Below are positions 57,047 to 64,000 of a stretch of DNA of 64,000 nt, piece by piece (position 1 is the first letter of the stretch; every line of letters begins with the position of its first letter). Under the pieces are notes generated by a model. It made no database searches and was not told where the DNA came from. It worked only from the letters and a program-made list of their open reading frames with translations. The stretch lies in assembly GCF_933775445.1 (NCBI RefSeq), contig NC_065873.1, forward strand, positions 19,406,001-19,470,000. Direction: 5' to 3'. This DNA comes from Argentina anserina (Eukaryota; Streptophyta; Magnoliopsida; Rosales; Rosaceae). The translations under genes were made by a program, and so were the position numbers.

Positions 57047-57086
57047 TTCCTGAGTAGAACTTTGTCCATGTATCGTCTTGTATTGA
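57047..57086 (-). repeat. One arm of a 40-bp perfect inverted repeat in the myosin 3' flank
   Basis: The sequence is the exact reverse complement of 56863-56902, which lies inside the adjacent MITE. It starts 117 bp after the myosin stop codon, so it is probably within the 3' untranslated region. Confidence 0.85.
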
Positions 57087-57202
57087 AGCGTACGGTGAAG
57101 ATGTGTTCAAGTCTGGTGTTGTATATACAATGCCAAAAGTATGATGTCTACGAAACCCGTGACTAAGAAAGCAAGAAAGAAAAGTTATTAGTGCAAGCTC
57201 CA

Positions 57203-57999
57203 TCAGAAGAAGTCATCAAAAGCCCCTTCCTTCCTCACCTTTTCATTGTTCTGACTTTCATTTCCTGCAAAATGTATCATCAAGAGGGAAAGAAAACATA
57301 AAAAAATAAAACTGAAACTTCAAAACAAAAACCATTATAGTCCAAGTTGTAACGAGAAAAAAGATGTGCAGGGAAGCTTCTGAATGATGATCTCTTTGGG
57401 AAACTCAAAAGAATCAGGCTGATTATGAGCTTTTATAGCATAAATTTAGTAGAATGTAACTCTACAAAAAGTGGGAACAGGATGATCTAGATTGTCCTCA
57501 ATACAAATAATTTGGTACAATCACTTGCACATTACCAAACTCAAGTCAAAAACTTAAAAAAGCGTTCTGATTTATGAGGTGCATATGGCCAGAAAATCAG
57601 AACACAGCTAAACTAACCTGAAACTTCTTCAGCAGAAATGTCCTGAACTACAAGTGGGACAGAATCGGGGCCTGGCGAAGATAAGTCGGTTGAAGTTGAA
57701 ACTGGAGCTGGGAAAGTAAAATCTGAGTCAGTGGATGAACATTCAGAGTTACTGGAAATGCTATCAACTCCTTGATGTCTAACAAGAGGCCCAAAAGCTG
57801 AACTCGATTTTGATGCAGTACACAATATTGTTTTGAGCTCCGAAACTTGGTTTGACATGCAAAATATCATCCTGAAACACACTAAATCATATTTAGTATT
57901 AGTCATGATTTATAAGCAGCATTACAAACATAACCATAACGATCATTATTCCATAAATGCTGAAATTTGGAGCATTGGAAGAAATGTTTACATCACCAG

Positions 58000-58053
<54 letters not shown>

Positions 58054-61000
58054 ACATATTTTTTATAATCCTATCAATGGGGAGAAACAAAAAAAGCATT
58101 TAAGAATTGATCATTGCTTTCCATTTGCAAGTCATATCAAAGATTCCAAGTTTGTCGGGGAACACAACCAAGCCTCTTTCAATCAATGCAAAGCATATTT
58201 AGCTCTATGTATTACATATACGAGTTGTAAAGGGAAAACTGAAAGCTGATACACAAATAATATATAAAGAACATTAACTAGTACTACCTGTTCAAAGAGT
58301 CCTGAAGTTGATGTACTATTCTCTCAGTTTCCTCTAATTTTTTATGTCCTTGCTCGCTTGATACCCGAGCTTCTAGGTATTTCCTTTCAAACTCATTGGC
58401 TCTCTTTTTTTCTGCTTGCAACATGACCTAAGTGAGAGAAAAAAAAATTCATCAGTCATAAGATGCTATATTTCTGAAGCTGTAGGTTAAAAATGGATAC
58501 CTTTAAATTTTCAACTTCTGCAGTAAGAATCTCAATTTCATCAGCTTCTTGATCTGGACCTGGTACTTTTTTGGTCGTAATGCATGTTTCATCAATTTCT
58601 AATTCTGCAGCCCGACTCTCAACCAATACACTTTTTTCATCAACTTCCATGGAGGACTCCAACTCTGTTAACTCTTCTCCTTCTGCTTCTTGGCCATTCT
58701 GAACAAAAGAATCTAAATTATGCAGTGAAAGACTTCCTAGCAGTTGGTGGACGACATATCATGCCTTTTCAATGTTTATGAGTTCAATCTGACATTCATA
58801 GAAAACAACTGTTCATTAACTTTTTACCTACCTTATTTTTCACAGGGGACTCCAACTCTGTTGCCTCTTCTATATTCACTTCTTCCAAGTCAGTCTGCAC
58901 AGATTATCTTTCAGTCAAAAGACTTGAGAGTTCTATGATACTAAATTATAGCATATGCTTCTTCGCGTTTAACAAGTGCAACCTGACAGTCAGATAATAA
59001 TCTGTTTCATTGAAATGGCTTACTTTGGCTACCTTAGAGGGCTCTGACTTTGTTGATTCTAATTCATTTGTTTCTTCCAAGTCAGTCTGCAAAAAATATG
59101 GTAATCATTCAGTTATAAGAATTTAATTGCATTATCTACATGATGCTTCGGCTCTTTTAGAAAGTATAAGACTAGGCAGTTGGCTTACTTCCAATTGTTT
59201 ACTAGTCTTTTAACAGTTAGGTTATTAAGAACTTCAAAAGTACGGAAAATTAGGTTTTTCGTAACGGTTGATGCTTCTGACAAGACGCTACTGCAAGGCT
59301 AGTATCAGTATTCAGTAGTATGTGTCAATGTTTTGTATAGTCATTCCATGAGGATGAGAAAATGGCACCAAGCTACACGATATAGGAGCATAGGATTATA
59401 GGAATTTAACTAATCACCTGAGTAATAACTGCTGCATTGGATTTAACTCTTTCTCTAAAGGCATCACGAGCAGCCATTGCCCTTAAAGCTGTCTATAAGA
59501 TAATTGAAGAGAGCTCAATCATGAAATAGTCTCACAAGGCATCTACTTAATCCTTGTAGAACATGAATACTACAAAACTGATGTAATATAGCAACACATG
59601 CAGCAAGGTACCCACCTGAATGACAACTGCTGACTCAGTTTTAGATCTTAAATCATCACGAGCAGCCATGGCACGTAAACCTGACTGTAAGACAATAAGG
59701 GAGAACATTATGTAGAGCCTTTTCATGCAGGCATTTACAAAAGTTCTCTGAGAATGCGAAAAGCAACAAACAGTGCATTATAGAAACAAATGAAGGATTA
59801 ATCACCTGAATAGTGACTGCCGCTGAACATTTTGATTTATACTCAACAGAAGCAACTTTTGCCCGTAGATGTGATTGCAATACGACTGAAGAGAAGATCA
59901 TTCTAAGATAATCATTTCTTGCCAGGCGTGTTCGTGAGGTCTTCTGAATTTTAACTGCAGCAACCTCCTGTATCTTCAGCTTATATAACTTGCGAGCCAA
60001 TTCACCTGGAATCCTAACAATTAAATTCCTTAAACTCTTTTCTCAACAAAAAAAAAACTTGAAATTGTATATATATAAAGTTGTATAGTCTATGTATGTG
60101 CGGTCAAATCTAAAGATATCTAGTAGACCCCATAAAAACACTAACTGCTAGAGTAAGCAAAACTACATAATTGAATCAAAGGTTTTGCACAAATCCATCG
60201 AAACATAGACATTTTCAGCCATGTTCAAGAATCACAAGAGGTACATCCTCCAATATAAAGACCTATTCTTCTTCTCATGTTCTTACCTCTACAAATTGAT
60301 TGTATGCAAATAGAAGCTATCTGTGTACTAACAAACTTTTTACGAGTAACAAGAGTTCTGCCTCGTGTTTGAATCACTGTCGCTGAGTTTCCATGCATGA
60401 GTGTTATCCGTGCGTCAAGCACAGCCATCTGACCAACTCTCAAAAAAACCTTTGTTTTTCCTATCTGAAACAGAAAAGAAGAAAGAAAGAGAAACATCAT
60501 TTTACGCTGATTGAATGTGTACACACAAACCATATATGCATTATGTACTGCAAATAAAGACATAATAGGTTATGATTTTCAGATTGATTCTTTTCATTAG
60601 GGCAGGCTATATAATTGAGTTCCTTCTCCCTTCTCTTCACTTTTATCAATTTATTCCATTGAGTCTGCATTACAGCTACCAAAGTGTACATGATTATCAA
60701 TTTTTTTATGTAAGCACCATGGCAAAGATAATAATATCTGGAGCTGCAGAACTAATGTGCACGACAACTAGGGTGATTGACACATGACTGGTTCTTATTA
60801 CCTGATAGCCTTCTAGCCCCATCTTCTCCAAAATCTTTTTACAGGCTTCATCCTCAGGACACCTAATAATGAAGTTCAGAATTGAAACACATCCCGAAAA
60901 CCATGAAAACCACAACACCCAATTATATGAAAATAAAAATAAAAATATCGAAAAATGAAAGATTAAGGTGACACTCACTCCATTTTCAAGACCTCTGGTG

Positions 61001-64000
61001 CCAGGATACGAAAGCGTGTTAAGAATTCCGAAAAATTCCTGTAAGTAGGGAATCCAGCACATTTTATTCTGACTGCCTCTAAAACACCCTACAGAAATGA
61101 CAAAGTATGAATGCCACCAATCTAAAATAAGTAACCTGCTCAAGTACGATTCTTATTATACTTACACCAGAACGCAGTTGCTGGATGACATTGACATTCT
61201 CAAATACTGCAGGTTTTCGGAGATTATTTGGCTTTATACATCTTATGTAGTGGGGCTCTGTAGAATTTAGAGTTTCCATCAACTGTTGCAGTTGTAGCTG
61301 CATAAGAAAGGTCAAATAATTAGCTAGGTTCACCTTTTCTGCAGCAATTCATCTCATGCAAGGGAATTAATTGATACTAGTGTATATTCCAATGGCATTC
61401 CAAAGAAAAAATGCAACATTATTAGTCTAATGGTTATTTCTGTTAGGTCATGGTTTCCTTGATCACTCAAGAATGATACACAATAAAAGTGAACAACTGG
61501 TCCACCGCAGACAAACCAATTGTAACCATAACTTTGGGTTAAGTTCCCACACATATATAACAATATTCTTTTCCTGACAACTCAATTGGGAACAGAACCA
61601 GAATGGAATTTACCCTAAAACGAGAACTGATAGAAGAGAACTTGGAAGATTTGGCTGCCTCCTCAGAAACCGAAGGGAAAAGACCCGCTACAAAGGAGCA
61701 TTTTGAAGCAGTCAACAAATCTCGATGTTCAGGAACAACATAATCTTTATTTTTGTCTAAAAATTGATCAGATTGATATTGTACCTGAAGAATATGTCAA
61801 AGAAAAGAAGCAAGAAAAATTAAATTCCAAAAATATTAGGGACAATGAAATTAAGAGAAAAGGACAGGATTCGAGCTCACTTCTCCTGCGTAATGAACAA
61901 TGGTGAAATCGGACCGGGTCAGCTTTGGCTTGATGAAGCGTTTGTTATCTTTAAACGTCTGATAAAGCTTTGTTGAAAATGTTTCATGAGTCGATTTTGG
62001 AAACATACTGTGAAGAGAAAAATTTATGAGAATCCTGATCTTAAATAAGAAACGAACCAAAGATTAGCAGCTCTCCAATTGTGCAAAAAGATTTAAAAAA
62101 AGTTCTACAATAACCTTTTATTCAAGGGCATATAATTTCTATTCAAAAAAAAAATTAGATCCTTTTAGATTTCACACAACATCAAATATATGAGGATACT
62201 ACTTTGTGTGCATGTTTGTGTTGATGAAAGTGTTATAAGCTGCACCCTAGAATAAAGTGATGTTATCATACCAGGCTTCATCGAGCAGAGCAATTATCCC
62301 ACCTTTTTTCTGTGCACAAACATATCATTTAGTAATGTATGGATAACAAATAATTCAGCATGATCATCAAATGTATGATTAATTCAAAATGAACGGACCA
62401 ATAATACAGTAAACTAATTAGGAGGGGTGATTCTTTGTAACATTAAAAAAAACAAGCAGAATTTTATAATCTGATAGCATGGCTAAAAAAATACTTTAAG
62501 GCTATGCAACCAAGCGGATGAAGATTTTATAATCTGAAAGCATGGCTTAAAAAAAAACTTCTGGGCTATGCAACCAAACAGATGAAAACGATTAACGAAA
62601 TGAAAGGAAAAAGGCACTGATTTAGAATAATGTCCTTAGAATAGTTTCTGATTTTGGCTACTTAAAGGCTACAATGCAACAGCGGAGAGATGCAGAGCCA
62701 GAGACATAAACCTGTTCAATGAGATCTAGGACATCTTTGTTATCAACAAATTCTATGTAGCTCCAGTCAATTTCCTCTTTGGTATATTCCTCTTGTTCCG
62801 ACATGAAGACATGCTGAATGACATTATAACACTTCATAATCTACAATGAAAACACTGACTTACAACTCAAGTTTTTAGTATGACTAACCTCATACCTTGT
62901 TGAAATGTTGTTGCAGCTTCTCATTAGTATAATTAATACAAAACTGCTCAAAACTGCATTTATGAAATATAGGTCAGTTTTCAAAATGATAAAGTGGACT
63001 CTAACTCAATATAAATAGAAATTGTTTTTTCAAATTCATCATGGGGTGAATATAATTCCATTGATGGATGGATTTCCGAAGTACCTAAGTGCAAGTTGGA
63101 AGTTTAATGCGCATCATAGGTAATGTTAGATTTTGATATGCAAACCCATGTAAAATCGTATGTAGACACATATTTACATATAGATATCAGTATATCTATT
63201 GTATATATGTTTTCATTTATGTCACATGCATAACTGAAATCAAACACATCCATGTATCCACATATTTTGTATTGAAGCATTAAACAATACCTGTTTGTTT
63301 TGAAGCTTTCAAAACCATATATATCAAGAACCCCAATCAAACATTTTGAGCTAGGGTCTTGTCCAATTGAGACATTGATTTTATCCACCAACCTGTATAT
63401 AAAGAACGGAAAAAAGAAAATAAACAACAATAATGACTGTTAACTGCTTCATTTTCACACCAAACATTCAAGAGAATGATTCATAAGCATCTGACCAGCT
63501 AAACAATAGAGAATATATTGTCTTAGCCAAGCCATCCCTGCTAACTGCTGCACCAAGTGGATCAAGACTTCTTTTGATAATTTCTTCTGGAGTAATCATT
63601 ACACGCTTACAGAATGCATCTTCCAGTGCACGAGAATCACACCTAAAATATGAAATGTGGATAAACACCAAACTTTAGTCTGTTAGACAAATAAAAAAAA
63701 GTTTAAAATAGAAATCTAAAAGGAAAAGCTTGAGACACACATGAGAAGCTCTGCTGCCATTTGAAGATGAAAAAGGGATTGGTCATCTTTTATGACAGAT
63801 GAATCATTGTCTTCTCCATTGGCAAAATCAATATTTCCAAGATGAAGAATTGCTGCCACAACTCTGAAAATAGCTTCCTGTATTGGGAAATTAGAGATAG
63901 AGGTTACTCCAAGGTATATACATACATTTATATATAAAGCTTAACTTCACACAATAAGCAGGTGCTTTTATTCAGATCAAAAGAGCATGCCTGTTCTTCT
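57203..64000 (-). CDS. Class XI myosin heavy chain, short tail, 5' end outside window
   Basis: Actin-based motor driving organelle movement and cytoplasmic streaming. Exons in gene order: 63991-64000 (partial), 63741-63877, 63496-63642, 63291-63392, 62896-62953, 62712-62813, 62272-62309, 61881-62007, 61614-61784, 61166-61297, 60979-61088, 60802-60862, 60287-60464, 59806-60005, 59616-59684, 59418-59492, 59033 (or 59024)-59086, 58832-58894, 58501-58698, 58288-58427, 57618-57871, 57203-57264. All join in phase without stops. The motor begins [15 protein letters not shown] and includes [32 protein letters not shown] and [11 protein letters not shown]. Six IQ motifs follow (such as [24 protein letters not shown]), for calmodulin-like light chains. 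The tail has three short acidic segments, a short coiled coil and a Ser-rich end stopping at GAFDDFF. The usual long coiled coil and DIL cargo domain are absent, recalling short-tailed myosin XI-J. P-loop and switch I lie outside the window. Confidence 0.93.
58003..58050. repeat. (TC)n microsatellite in a myosin intron
   Basis: About 23 TC dinucleotides within the intron between exons 58288-58427 and 57618-57871. Confidence 0.92.

Overview
This is plant nuclear DNA, almost certainly from a eudicot. It is AT-rich and intron-containing, with plant-type C2H2 regulators of the QALGGH class, a class XI myosin, and a dense layer of Ty3/gypsy, Ty1/copia, LINE, CACTA and MITE sequence. I cannot name the species from the sequence alone. 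Only three host genes look functional, all on the minus strand: two intronless SUPERMAN-type zinc-finger repressors (27.9-28.5 kb and 46.4-47.1 kb) and the 3' two-thirds of a myosin XI gene (57.2 kb to the window edge). A broken copy of translation factor eIF2-beta lies at 22.5-25.8 kb. Most of the rest is transposable elements, many inserted into one another.

Layout. 1-5301 is a deleted Athila/Tat-like gypsy element: part of the left LTR, a tRNA-Asp primer site, a scrap of integrase, a polypurine tract and the whole right LTR. It sits inside a LINE whose 3' end runs to about 7.13 kb. 7.37-9.18 kb is a divergent member of a large LTR family, here called family B. 11.86-13.18 kb is a long-TIR MITE, and 13.40-16.32 kb is a solo LTR of family B. 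17.67-18.74 and 19.02-22.20 kb are two LINE insertions with perfect 14- and 15-bp target duplications; the second is split by another solo LTR. 22.46-25.78 kb is the eIF2-beta pseudogene, cut by a family B solo LTR. 31.39-35.91 kb is a CACTA transposon with a 3-bp target duplication, carrying the C-terminal end of a TNP2-type transposase and a multi-exon TNPA-like gene. 36.32-43.22 kb is a three-layer stack: a family B LTR holds a second family B solo LTR (target duplication ATTTC), which holds a solo LTR of the 1-5301 element (target duplication CTCCG). 47.71-52.31 kb is a Mutator-like MITE that holds the 5' half of a Tekay-like gypsy element, whose gag is in turn cut by a 409-bp palindromic MITE. 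A twin of that palindrome lies at 45.44-45.85 kb. 53.31-54.25 kb is a miniature copia derivative, followed by two more MITEs at 54.72-55.45 and 55.98-56.98 kb.

How the parts relate. The host genes are unrelated to one another apart from the two zinc-finger genes, which share one family and one architecture (single N-terminal zinc finger, C-terminal EAR repression motif). The main value of the window is its well-resolved insertion order, read from target duplications, plus odd features: a short-tailed myosin with repeated tail exons, LTRs built from internal repeat arrays with a TATA box at a constant distance, and a 40-bp perfect inverted repeat linking a MITE to the myosin 3' flank. No tRNA, rRNA or CRISPR array was seen.
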